Notes under the pieces: generated by a model
What the model was told of the DNA's origin: nothing
The model's database searches: none
Seen by the model: only the letters and a program-made list of their open reading frames with translations
Translations under genes and position numbers: made by a program
NCBI GenBank assembly: GCA_036393295.1
Contig: DASWHF010000147.1
Location: 21,161 to 85,160 of the forward strand
DNA length: 64,000 nt
Origin: DASWHF01 sp036393295
GTDB lineage: Bacteria > Pseudomonadota > Gammaproteobacteria > Acidiferrobacterales > UBA6901
Reading direction: 5' to 3'
Shown: positions 1 to 14,702 of the stretch, piece by piece
Position numbering within the stretch: the stretch's first letter is position 1
Layout of the letters: every line of letters begins with the position of its first letter

Positions 1-1
1 G

Positions 2-1296
2 GGCTTCGACGTCGTGTATCTCCCGCCCATCCATCCCATCGGGCGCGAGTTCCGCAAGGGCCGGAACAACGCGCTGACCGCGGCCGCCGACGACGTCGGC
101 AGCCCCTGGGCGATCGGCGCGCGCGAAGGCGGGCACAAGTCGGTGCACCCCGAGCTCGGCACGCTCGAGGACTTCCGCCGCTTCCGCCGGCGCGCCGAGG
201 AGCTGGGCATGGAGGTCGCGCTCGACATCGCCTTTCAGTGCGCACCCGATCATCCCTACGTGGCGGAGCATCCGGAGTGGTTCCGCCGGCGGCCGGACGG
301 CAGCATCCAGTACGCCGAGAATCCGCCGAAGAAATACCAGGACATCCTGCCGTTCGATTTCGAGACGGAAGGCTGGCGCGAACTGTGGGCCGAGCTGATC
401 GACGTGGTGCGCTTCTGGGCGAGCGAGGGGGTGCGCGTGTTCCGTGTCGACAATCCGCACACCAAGCCGTTCGCGCTGTGGCAGACCCTGATCGCGGCTA
501 TCCAGGCCGACCATCCGGAGACGATCTTCCTGGCCGAGGCCTTCACCCGGCCGAAGGTCATGCACCGCCTGGCCAAGCTCGGCTTCAGCCAGTCCTATAC
601 CTATTTCACCTGGCGCAACAGCAAGCAAGAGCTGACCGAGTACTTCATCGAGCTCGCGCAGTCGCGCGCGCGCGAGTATTTCCGGCCGAACGTCTGGCCG
701 AACACGCCCGATATTCTCCACGCCTATCTGCAATACGGCGGCCGGCCGGCGTTCGCCATCCGGCTCACCCTGGCGGCGACGCTCGCGGCCAGCTACGGCG
801 TCTACGGTCCGGCCTTTGAGTTGCTGGAGGACCGGCCGCGCGAGGCCGGCAGCGAGGCGTATCGGGATTCCGAGAAATACCAGCTGCGCGACTGGGATCT
901 GACGCGCGCCGACAGCCTCGCCGACCTGATGACGCGGCTCAACCGCATCCGCCGCGAGAATCCCGCGCTGCACGGCGACTGGAGCCTGTGTTTCCACCGG
1001 ATCGATAACGAGTACCTGCTGTGCTACAGCAAGCGCAGCCCGGACCTGTCCAACATCATCGTCACGGTGGTGAATCTCGACCCGCACCACACCCAGTCCG
1101 GCTGGGTGGAGCTGCCGCTCGCCGACTTCGGCCTGGACGACGGCCAGCCCTATCAGGTCCACGACCTGCTGTCGGGCGGGCATTATATATGGTATGGCCC
1201 GCACAATTTTGTGGAGATCGATCCGCACAGCCTGCCCGGCCATGTCTTCCGGCTGCGCCGCCGGCTGCGCTCCGAGCACGACTTCGACTATTACCT

Positions 1297-1300
<4 letters not shown>
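2..1300 (+). CDS. glgE: Alpha-1,4-glucan:maltose-1-phosphate maltosyltransferase GlgE (5'-truncated)
   Basis: The reading frame is open from base 2 and has no start in the window, so the N-terminal part lies upstream; 432 residues are visible. GlgE is a GH13_3 enzyme that transfers maltosyl units from maltose-1-phosphate onto alpha-1,4-glucans. The GH13 core is clear: LPPIHPIG near the start, the nucleophile Asp in RVFRVDNPH at visible residue 150, and the acid/base Glu in FLAEAF at about 179. The run DNPHTKP is typical of GlgE and differs from amylases and TreS. The stop codon overlaps the GTG start of treS by 3-4 bases, so the two genes are translationally coupled. TreS and maltokinase, encoded next, supply the substrate. 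Family assignment is firm; only the missing N-terminus limits it. Confidence 0.93.
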
Positions 1301-4692
<3,392 letters not shown>

Positions 4693-4726
4693 AACGGTCC
4701 CGAATCCCAAGGCGCGGAGCCAGCAC

Positions 4727-6859
<2,133 letters not shown>

Positions 6860-6869
6860 CGGAGGCGGA

Positions 6870-8717
6870 ATGGAGGTCCGGCGCCACCATGCCATGCCCT
6901 TCGGCGCCGACGTCGAGGATGACGGGCGCGTGCGCTTCCGGCTGTGGGCGCCGCAGGCGCAGCGCGTCGAGCTGTGCCTCGGCGACGCCGCGCCCGATAC
7001 CTGCCTGGAGATGACGAACCACGGCAGCGGCTGGTACGGCCTGGTGACCGAGCGCGCATCCGCCGGCAGCCGCTACCGGTTCCGCATCGACGGCGCGACG
7101 CGCGTGCCGGATCCGGCCTCGCGCTTTCAGCCGGACGACGTGCACGGCGCGAGCCAGGTGGTGGACGCCAACGCCTATGCCTGGCGCGACGGCGGCTGGC
7201 GCGGGCGACCCTGGGAGGAGGCGGTGATCTACGAGCTGCACGTCGGCAGTTTCAGCCCCGAGGGCGATTTCGCCGGCGTGGCGGTGCGGCTCGACGACCT
7301 GGTCGAGCTCGGCGTGACCGCCATCGAGCTGATGCCGATCGCCGACTTTCCCGGCGCGCGCAACTGGGGCTACGACGGCGTGCTGCCGTACGCGCCGGAC
7401 GCCGGTTACGGCCGGCCGGAGGACTTGAAGCGCCTGATCGACGCCGCCCACGCCCGCGGCCTGATGGTGCTGCTCGACGTCGTCTACAACCACTTCGGCC
7501 CGGACGGCAATTACCTGCATCTTTATGCGCCGCAGTTCTTCACCGAGCGCCATCGCACGCCCTGGGGCGCGGCCATCAACTTCGACGGGCCGATGAGCCG
7601 CGCGGTGCGCGACTTTTTCATCCACAACGCGCTCTACTGGCTGGAGGAGTATCACTTCGACGGCCTGCGGCTGGACGCGGTGCACGCCATCGCCGACGAC
7701 TCGCGTCCCGACATCCTCGAGGAGCTGGCCGACGCCGTGGCGCGCGGCCCGGGCGCGCAGCGCCACGTGCACCTGGTGCTGGAGAACGACGACAACGCCG
7801 CGCACTACCTGGGCGCGCCGCCGGGCGGCGATCCGGCCTATCGCGCGCAGTGGAACGACGACATCCATCACGCCTTGCACGTGATCGTGACCGGCGACGA
7901 CAGCGGCTACTACGCGGACTACGCGCACGAGCCTTTGCATCACCTGGGGCGTTGCCTGACGGAGGGTTTCGCCTACCAGGGCGATCCGTCGCCGTACCGG
8001 CACGGCCGGCCGCGCGGCGAGCCGTCCGCCGGGCTGCCGCTGACGCGCTTCGTGGCCTTCCTGCAGAACCACGATCAGGTCGGCAACCGCGCCTTCGGCG
8101 AGCGCATCACGGCGCTGGCGCCGGCGCAGGCGGCGCGCGCGGCGACCGAGTTGCTGCTGCTCTCGCCGCTGCCGCCGCTCCTGTTCATGGGCCAGGAATG
8201 GGCGGCGCCGGAGCCGTTTCTGTTCTTCTGCGATTTCGCCGGTGAGCTGGCACAGGCGGTCACCGAGGGCCGGCGGCGCGAGTTCGCGCGGTTCCGCGAG
8301 TTCACCGATCCGGATGCGCGTGAGCGCATTCCGGATCCGGGCGCGGCCGAGACCTTCCTCGCCTCGCGTCTCGACTGGTCGCGGCGCGAGGCGCCCATGC
8401 ACCGCGAATGGCTGACGCTGCATCGCGGCCTGCTGCGGCTGCGCGCACAGCACATCGTCCCGCGCCTGGCGAAACTCATGGCCGGCGAGGCGCGTTATGC
8501 GCTGCTCGACGAGCGCGCGCTGCGCGTCGATTGGCCGTTCGCGGACGGTGCGCGGCTGGTGCTGCTCGCCAACCTCGGCGACCGGCCGCTCGCCGCCGCC
8601 GAACGGCCCGCCGGCCGGATACTCTATGCCCACGGCCAGGCCGGGTCGAACGACGACGGCGTCATGCTGCCGCCCTGGAGCACCGGCTGGTGGCTGGTGC
8701 CGGCGGAGGGCGGTTGA
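6870..8717 (+). CDS. treZ: Malto-oligosyltrehalose trehalohydrolase TreZ
   Basis: TreZ (615 aa) releases free trehalose from malto-oligosyl-trehalose made by TreY. The N-terminal CBM48-like domain (about 1-100, VRFRLWAPQAQRVEL) precedes a GH13_10 barrel with YELHVGSFSPEG, LDVVYNHFGPDGNY, nucleophile Asp269 in DGLRLDAVHAI and acid/base Glu305 in LVLENDDNAA. The WNDDIHHALHV motif is diagnostic of TreZ. GGAGG at 6861-6865 precedes the ATG by 4 bases. The stop codon shares one base with the ATG of the malQ-treY gene (TGATG), so TreZ and TreY are co-translated. Length and motifs match the family. Confidence 0.95.
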   Translation: MEVRRHHAMPFGADVEDDGRVRFRLWAPQAQRVELCLGDAAPDTCLEMTNHGSGWYGLVTERASAGSRYRFRIDGATRVPDPASRFQPDDVHGASQVVDANAYAWRDGGWRGRPWEEAVIYELHVGSFSPEGDFAGVAVRLDDLVELGVTAIELMPIADFPGARNWGYDGVLPYAPDAGYGRPEDLKRLIDAAHARGLMVLLDVVYNHFGPDGNYLHLYAPQFFTERHRTPWGAAINFDGPMSRAVRDFFIHNALYWLEEYHFDGLRLDAVHAIADDSRPDILEELADAVARGPGAQRHVHLVLENDDNAAHYLGAPPGGDPAYRAQWNDDIHHALHVIVTGDDSGYYADYAHEPLHHLGRCLTEGFAYQGDPSPYRHGRPRGEPSAGLPLTRFVAFLQNHDQVGNRAFGERITALAPAQAARAATELLLLSPLPPLLFMGQEWAAPEPFLFFCDFAGELAQAVTEGRRREFARFREFTDPDARERIPDPGAAETFLASRLDWSRREAPMHREWLTLHRGLLRLRAQHIVPRLAKLMAGEARYALLDERALRVDWPFADGARLVLLANLGDRPLAAAERPAGRILYAHGQAGSNDDGVMLPPWSTGWWLVPAEGG

Positions 8718-11700
8718 TGGACACGGCGCTGCTCGATCGCCTGTGCCGCTTGTACGGCATCGACACCGAGTTCACCGACATCTGGGGCGAGCGCCATCAC
8801 GTGGCCGCCGAGGACCTGAGCCTGTTGCTGGCGGCGATGGGCGTCGACATCCACGACGGCGATGCGCTCGCCGCCGCGCTGGCGCGCCGCGAGGCGCTCG
8901 TCTGGAAGCGCTGTCTCGCGCCGGTCAGGGTGGTGCGCGCCGCCGAGGGCGCGCCGCAGATCGGCTTCACGCTGCCGGCGACGCGCGCCGGCGAGACGCT
9001 GCACTGGCGTCTCGATCTCGAGTCCGGCGAAGGCCATGCCGGCGAGCTGCGACCGGCTGATCTGCCGCGCGACGGCAGCCAGGATCTCGACGGCACGCGC
9101 TATGAGCGTTATCTGTTCACGCTGCCTATTGACGCGCCGCTCGGCTATCACCGCTTCCAGCTGCGTGCCGACGGCGCGGCGTTGAGCGGCGACTGCCAAC
9201 GCCTGATCGTAACGCCGGCGACCTGCCACGTGCCGGACACGCTGCGCGACGGCCGCGCCTGGGGGCCGGCGGTCCAGCTCTACGGCCTGCGCTCGGCGCG
9301 CAACTGGGGCATGGGCGATTACACCGATCTCGCTGAGATCGCCGCCGGCGGCGCGGCGCTGGGCGCTGCGACGGTCGGCGTCAATCCACTGCATGCCATG
9401 TTTCCGCACAATCCCGAGCATGCCAGCCCCTACAGTCCGTCGAGCCGGCTGTTCCTGAATATTCTTTATATCGACGTCGAGGCGCTGCCCGAGTATCGCG
9501 AGTCGCCGGCCGCCCAGCAGTGGGTCGGCGATCCCGATTTTCAGGCGCGCCTCGCCGTCCTGCGCGACAGCGCGCTGGTCGACTATCGCGGCGTGGCCGC
9601 CGCCAAGCTGCCGCCGCTGGCGCGCCTGTTTCACTTCTTCGGCGAGCACGATCTGGCCGCCGGCACCGGCAGCGGCCGCGCCTTCCGCGCCTTCCAGGAC
9701 GCCGGCGGCGAGGATCTGTTCCGGCACGCGCTGTACGAGGCCTTGCAGGCGCACTTCCATCGCCAGGACCCGGCGTTGTGGGGCTGGCCGGTATGGCCCG
9801 AGGACTACCGCCATCCCGAATCGCCGGCGGTGGCGGCCTTCGCCGACGCGCACGCCGAGCAGGTCGAGTTCTATCAGTACCTGCAGTGGTGTGCCGACCG
9901 CCAGCTCGGCGCGGCCGCGGCGCGGGCGCGCGATGCGGGCATGGCGCTCGGCCTGTACCAGGATCTCGCCGTCGGCGTCGACCGCGGCGGCGCCGAGACC
10001 TGGTCGCACCAGGTGCTGTTCGCGCTCGAGGCGGCGGTCGGCGCGCCGCCGGACGACTTCAATCTGCACGGCCAGAACTGGGGCCTGCCGCCGTTCATTC
10101 CGACCGAGCTGCGCGAGCAGGCCTATGCGCCGTTCATCGCCACGCTGCGCGCCGCGATGCGCCACGCCGGCGCGCTGCGCATCGATCACGTCATGGGGCT
10201 CATGCGGCTGTTCTGGGTGCCGCCGGGCCGCAGCGCGGCGCACGGCGCCTACGTGCTCTATCCCTTCGAGGACCTGCTCGGGATCCTGGCGCTCGAAAGC
10301 CGGCGCAACGAATGCGTCGTGATCGGCGAGGACCTCGGCACGGTGCCGGACGCGGTGCGCGAGGCGATGACCCGCTACCGGATACTGTCCTACCGGCTGT
10401 TGTATTTCTCCAAGGACGCGCACGGTCAGTTCCTGACACCGGACGCGTTCCCGGCGCAGGCGCTGGCGGCGGTCAGCACCCACGACCTCCCGACCGTCGC
10501 CGGCTTCTGGCAGGGCCGCGACCTGCAGGAGCGCGCCGAGCTCGGGCTGTTCCCGTCGGCCGAGCAGCGCGACCGGCAGATCCTCGGCCGCGCCGAGGAC
10601 CGTGCGCGCTTGCTGTTCGCGCTGGAGCGCGAGGGGCTGCTGCCGGAGGGCATGACTACGGATCCGGCGTCGAGCCCGGAGATGACGCCGCAGCTTGCGC
10701 GCGCCATTCACCGTTATGTCGCGCGCGCCCCGGCCAGGATCATGCTGGTGCAGCTGGAGGACGTGCTCGGCCAATGGCGGCAGGTCAATCTGCCCGGCAC
10801 CACCGACGAGCGCCCGAACTGGCGGCTCAAGCTCGACCTCGAGCTCGGCGCGCTGTCGGGTGACGAGCGCCTCGTGCAGATGGCCGCGGCGCTGCGCGCC
10901 GAGCGCGCGCCGCTGCCGGCGCCCCTGCCGGCGGCCGCCGTCGCGCAGCCGGTGGAGCTGATCATCCCGTCGGCCACCTATCGCCTGCAGTTCAACAAGG
11001 ATTTCCGCTTCGTCGACGCCGCGCGCCTCGCTCCCTACCTGGCGCGGCTCGGCATGAGCCACTGCTATGCCTCGCCCTATCTCAAGGCGCGCGCCGGCAG
11101 CCCGCACGGTTATGACATCGTCGACCACAATGCGCTCAATCCCGAGATCGGCAGCCCCGCGGAGTACGAACAGCTCGTGCAGGCGCTGCGCACCCAGGGC
11201 CTCGGCCAGGTCCTCGACATCGTGCCCAATCACATGGGCGTCGGCGGCGACGACAATGCCTGGTGGCTGGACGTGCTGGAGAACGGGCCGGCCTCGCTGT
11301 ACGCCGGGTATTTCGACATCGACTGGTGGCCGGCCAAGGAGGAGCTGCTCGGCAAGGTGCTGCTGCCGGTGTTGGGCAATCACTACGGCAAGGTGCTGGA
11401 GGCCGGCGAGCTCAAGCTCGCGTTCGATGCGGAGCGGGGCGGCTTCAGCGTGCGCTATTACGGCCATTGTTTCCCGATCGACCCGCGCAGCTATCCGCGC
11501 ATCCTGAGCTTCGACCTGGAGCGGCTCGAGGGCCGGCTCGGCGGCGACGACCCGCGGCTCATCGAGCTGCACAGCCTCATCACCGCGCTGCGCAACCTGC
11601 CGGCGCGCGACGACACCGAACCGCAGCGCACGCGCGACCGCGCGCGCGACGGCCTGTTGCACAAGAAGCGCCTCGCCGAGCTCTGCCAGGCGCATCGCGA

Positions 11701-13858
11701 TCTGCGCGAGTTCGTGGCCGGGGCCGCCGCGGTCTTCAACGGCCGCGGCGGCGGCGCGAGCGGCTACGACGCGCTGCACGCGTTGCTGGAGGAGCAGGCC
11801 TATCGGCTGTCGTACTGGCGGGTGGCGGCGGACGAGATCAACTACCGGCGGTTCTTCGAGATCAACGATCTGGCCGGCCTGCGCCAGGAGGTCCCCGAGG
11901 TGTTCGCGGCCACGCATCGTTTTATCATCGAGCTGGTGCGGCACGGCAAAGTCACGGGACTGCGCATCGATCATCCCGACGGCCTGCACGATCCGCTCCA
12001 GTACTACCGCCGGTTGCAGGCCAGCATCGCCGCCGGCCAACCCGTGACCCAGGAGGCCGGCGCCGCGCCGGTCGCGCCGCGGGCCTACGTGACCGTCGAG
12101 AAGATCCTCGCCAGCTACGAGCGCCTGCCGGAGGACTGGCCGGTGCACGGCACCACCGGCTACGAGTTCGCCAACCTGGTCAACGGCCTGCTGGTGTATG
12201 CGCCGGCGGAGCGCGCCATGCTGCGCGCCTGGCAGCGCTTCGCGCGCCTGGAGGTCGGTTTCGACGATCTCCTCTACGAGCGCAAGAAGCTGGTGATGAA
12301 GCTTGGCCTGTCGAGCGAGGTCAACGTGCTGGCCAACTACCTCGACCGGCTGTCGGAGCCGGACTGGCATACGCGCGATTTCACCCGCATCGCGTTGCGC
12401 GACGCGCTGATGGAGGTGGTTGCGTGCTTTCCGGTCTACCGCACGTATATCAGCGCCGCCGGCGTATCGGCCGAGGACCGGCGCTACGTGGAGTGGGCGA
12501 TCGCCCAGGCCAAGCGCCGCAACCCGGCGATGGAGGACAGCATCTTCGACTTCATCCGCGACGTGCTGCTGGTGGCCGGCACCGAGGGCCGCGCGCCGGA
12601 CTACCGTGCGGCGGTCTTGAGCTTCGCCATGCGCTTCCAGCAGTACAGCGCGCCGGTCATGGCCAAGGGCCTGGAGGACACCACCTTCTATATCTACAAC
12701 CCGCTGGTGTCGCTCAACGAGGTCGGCGGCGACCCGCGCCGCTTCAGCGTCTCGCCGGCCGCGTTTCACCGCGCCAACCAGGAGCGGCTGCGGCGCTGGC
12801 CGCACACGCTGCTGTCGACCTCGACCCACGACACCAAGCGCAGCGAGGACGTGCGCGCGCGCATCGACGTGCTGTCCGAGCTGCCCGAGACCTGGCGGGC
12901 CGCGCTGGCGCGCTGGGCGCGCATCAACCGCAGCCGCAAGCTCAAGCTCGACACCGGCTCGGCGCCGAGCCGTAACGACGAGTATCTGCTCTACCAGACG
13001 CTGATCGGGATCTGGCCGGCCGGCGAGCCCGACGCCGCGGCGCTCGTACGGCTCCGCAAGCGCGTGACGGCCTATATGATCAAGGCGGTGCGCGAGGCCA
13101 AGGTGCACACCAGCTGGATCAACCCGAACGCCGATTACGAGCGCGCCCTGACCGGTTTCGTGCAGGCGCTGCTCGACGAGCCGGAGCGCAACCCCTTCCT
13201 CGCCGACTTTCGCCCGCTGGCGCGGGAGGCGGCGCGTTGCGGCTACTATAATAGTCTCAGCCAGACGCTGCTCAAGCTGACGGCGCCGGGCGTGCCCGAT
13301 ATCTACCAGGGCAACGAGCTGTGGGACTTCAGCCTGGTCGATCCCGACAACCGCCGGCCGGTGGACTACGCGCGGCGCGAGGCGCTGCTCGCCGAGCTCG
13401 AGGGCTGGGACCGCGAGCCGGACCAGCTCGCCGGACGCGCCCACGGCCTGCTCGACTCCCTGGACGATGGCCGCGCCAAGCTGCATCTCACCCGCCGGCT
13501 GCTGAATTTCCGGCGCGATCATTGGAAGCGGCTGCGCGACGCCGACTATCAGCCGCTGGCGGTCGGCGGTGAGCGGGCCGACCATGTCTGCGCCTTCGCC
13601 CGCACGCGCGACGATCTCGTTCTCGTCGTGGTCGCGTCGCGCTGGCATCACCGCCTCACCGGCGGCGATTGCGCGGCGCCACTCGGCGCGCTGTGGGGCG
13701 ATACCGCGGTCACCCTGCCCGCGCCGATGGGTCGGGGACCCTATCGCAACCTGCTGACCGGCGAGCGTATCGACGCCGTGCCGCGTGAAGACGGCGCGAT
13801 TCTCGAACTCGCCACCCTGTTTGCCCACTTCCCGGCCGTCGCCCTCCTGCATGAATAG
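8717..13858 (+). CDS. malQ-treY: 4-alpha-glucanotransferase / malto-oligosyltrehalose synthase fusion (MalQ-TreY)
   Basis: A single 1713-aa frame encodes two complete GH enzymes. Residues 1 to about 735 are MalQ (GH77), with Asp490 in LRIDHVMGLMRLFW, Glu538 in VIGEDLGTVP and Asp590 in STHDLPT. After a short Pro/Ala-rich linker (about 730-745) a GH13_26 TreY begins with PSATYRLQFN and contains LDIVPNHMG, nucleophile Asp1085 in GLRIDHPDG, Glu1128 in VEKILA and Asp1372 in STHDTKRSEDVRARI. TreY converts the reducing end of a maltodextrin to a trehalose unit; MalQ re-sizes short maltodextrins. The fusion places substrate recycling beside the synthase, and TreZ is coupled just upstream. I found no stop or shift at the junction, so this is a true fusion. 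The gene ends inside the next gene's start region. Confidence 0.95.
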   Translation: MDTALLDRLCRLYGIDTEFTDIWGERHHVAAEDLSLLLAAMGVDIHDGDALAAALARREALVWKRCLAPVRVVRAAEGAPQIGFTLPATRAGETLHWRLDLESGEGHAGELRPADLPRDGSQDLDGTRYERYLFTLPIDAPLGYHRFQLRADGAALSGDCQRLIVTPATCHVPDTLRDGRAWGPAVQLYGLRSARNWGMGDYTDLAEIAAGGAALGAATVGVNPLHAMFPHNPEHASPYSPSSRLFLNILYIDVEALPEYRESPAAQQWVGDPDFQARLAVLRDSALVDYRGVAAAKLPPLARLFHFFGEHDLAAGTGSGRAFRAFQDAGGEDLFRHALYEALQAHFHRQDPALWGWPVWPEDYRHPESPAVAAFADAHAEQVEFYQYLQWCADRQLGAAAARARDAGMALGLYQDLAVGVDRGGAETWSHQVLFALEAAVGAPPDDFNLHGQNWGLPPFIPTELREQAYAPFIATLRAAMRHAGALRIDHVMGLMRLFWVPPGRSAAHGAYVLYPFEDLLGILALESRRNECVVIGEDLGTVPDAVREAMTRYRILSYRLLYFSKDAHGQFLTPDAFPAQALAAVSTHDLPTVAGFWQGRDLQERAELGLFPSAEQRDRQILGRAEDRARLLFALEREGLLPEGMTTDPASSPEMTPQLARAIHRYVARAPARIMLVQLEDVLGQWRQVNLPGTTDERPNWRLKLDLELGALSGDERLVQMAAALRAERAPLPAPLPAAAVAQPVELIIPSATYRLQFNKDFRFVDAARLAPYLARLGMSHCYASPYLKARAGSPHGYDIVDHNALNPEIGSPAEYEQLVQALRTQGLGQVLDIVPNHMGVGGDDNAWWLDVLENGPASLYAGYFDIDWWPAKEELLGKVLLPVLGNHYGKVLEAGELKLAFDAERGGFSVRYYGHCFPIDPRSYPRILSFDLERLEGRLGGDDPRLIELHSLITALRNLPARDDTEPQRTRDRARDGLLHKKRLAELCQAHRDLREFVAGAAAVFNGRGGGASGYDALHALLEEQAYRLSYWRVAADEINYRRFFEINDLAGLRQEVPEVFAATHRFIIELVRHGKVTGLRIDHPDGLHDPLQYYRRLQASIAAGQPVTQEAGAAPVAPRAYVTVEKILASYERLPEDWPVHGTTGYEFANLVNGLLVYAPAERAMLRAWQRFARLEVGFDDLLYERKKLVMKLGLSSEVNVLANYLDRLSEPDWHTRDFTRIALRDALMEVVACFPVYRTYISAAGVSAEDRRYVEWAIAQAKRRNPAMEDSIFDFIRDVLLVAGTEGRAPDYRAAVLSFAMRFQQYSAPVMAKGLEDTTFYIYNPLVSLNEVGGDPRRFSVSPAAFHRANQERLRRWPHTLLSTSTHDTKRSEDVRARIDVLSELPETWRAALARWARINRSRKLKLDTGSAPSRNDEYLLYQTLIGIWPAGEPDAAALVRLRKRVTAYMIKAVREAKVHTSWINPNADYERALTGFVQALLDEPERNPFLADFRPLAREAARCGYYNSLSQTLLKLTAPGVPDIYQGNELWDFSLVDPDNRRPVDYARREALLAELEGWDREPDQLAGRAHGLLDSLDDGRAKLHLTRRLLNFRRDHWKRLRDADYQPLAVGGERADHVCAFARTRDDLVLVVVASRWHHRLTGGDCAAPLGALWGDTAVTLPAPMGRGPYRNLLTGERIDAVPREDGAILELATLFAHFPAVALLHE

Positions 13859-14567
13859 CCCTCCCCAAAACCCGGGCCAGAGAGGAATTATTGCTAATAT
13901 TAGAAGAAATTCCTCTCTGGCCCGGGTTTTGGTGTTGGTCGTACTCACGGCTTGTGCGTCGCCGGCCCAGGAGCTGGGTGCGGCACGCGAGAATGAGACC
14001 GGCAAGACGATTTATCTGGTCAGCCACGGCTGGCATGCCGGCATCGTGATCCGGCGCGCCGACGTTCCGGTCGAGGCCTGGCCGGAGCTGGCGGATTTTC
14101 CCGATGCGGAATATCTGGAGACGGGCTGGGGCGACAAGGATTACTACCAGACGCCGGATCCCCACTTCGGCATCGTCCTCAAGGCCGGGCTGCTGCCGAC
14201 GGCGAGCGTGCTGCACATCGTGGGATTCAACGGCGCGGTGGAGGAGTATTTCCCCCACAGCGAGATCATCCGGCTGGAGCTGGCGGCGGACGGCTTCGCG
14301 CGCCTGATCGCCTACATCGCCGGCAGCTACGCGCGCGACGCGCGCGGCACAGGGCGCCGGCTCGGACCGGGCCTGTACGGCGACAGCCGCTTCTATCTCT
14401 CGCACGAGACCTATCATGCCTTCAACACCTGCAACGTGTGGACGGCGCGCGGCCTGCGCGTCGCCGGCCTCGACTTCACGCCGGCGACCACCCTGACCGT
14501 GGCGCGGCTGATGAAGCGCGCCGGGAAATTCGGCAGCATCGTATCGCCGGCACCACCGGCACCGTGA
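13851..14567 (+). CDS. DUF2459 / TIGR02117-like exported lipoprotein
   Basis: This 238-aa protein belongs to the DUF2459 family of unknown function, recognised by IYLVSHGWHAGIVIRR, ETGWGDKDYY, VEEYFP and the C-terminal TYHAFNTCNVWTARGLRVAG, with conserved His and Cys residues. I placed the start at ATG 13851, which overlaps the malQ-treY stop. The resulting leader is Arg/Asn-rich followed by VLVLVVLTAC, a lipobox with Cys35. Most of the n-region and the first part of the h-region are encoded by a 25-bp perfect inverted repeat (13865-13932), so the repeat either inserted into or was recruited as coding sequence. A shorter product from a non-ATG start inside the repeat is possible. Function is unknown; it is probably tethered to the outer membrane. 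Confidence 0.75.
   Translation: MNSPPQNPGQRGIIANIRRNSSLARVLVLVVLTACASPAQELGAARENETGKTIYLVSHGWHAGIVIRRADVPVEAWPELADFPDAEYLETGWGDKDYYQTPDPHFGIVLKAGLLPTASVLHIVGFNGAVEEYFPHSEIIRLELAADGFARLIAYIAGSYARDARGTGRRLGPGLYGDSRFYLSHETYHAFNTCNVWTARGLRVAGLDFTPATTLTVARLMKRAGKFGSIVSPAPPAP
13865..13932. repeat. 25-bp perfect inverted repeat with palindromic core
   Basis: Bases 13865-13889 and 13908-13932 are exact reverse complements over 25 bp. The 18-base spacer contains a second palindrome, CTAATATTAG (13894-13903). The RNA of either strand would form a very stable hairpin. It starts just after the malQ-treY stop and lies inside the DUF2459 reading frame. It could act as a transcription terminator or roadblock, or be a remnant of a small palindromic mobile element; there is no long T run. 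No second copy was noticed in the window. Confidence 0.9.
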
Positions 14568-14702
14568 CGGCAGGCCTGTCCGTTCGGGTGAGCGCGGCGC
14601 TGCGATTTATCCCGATCGTGTGATGCCCCGGGCTTGTCGCGCGCCCGCGCCCGCGTTAGGGTGTGGCGACGTTCCCGGCTCGCGTCGGAGGCACCCGGAC
14701 AC

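Noticed and set aside
8624..14005. Very long minus-strand open frame (1793 codons) opposite malQ-treY
   Set aside because: The plus strand encodes two complete enzymes with catalytic motifs. The minus frame is low-complexity Arg/Ala/Gly/Val, as expected from GC-rich codon shadow, and has no domain.
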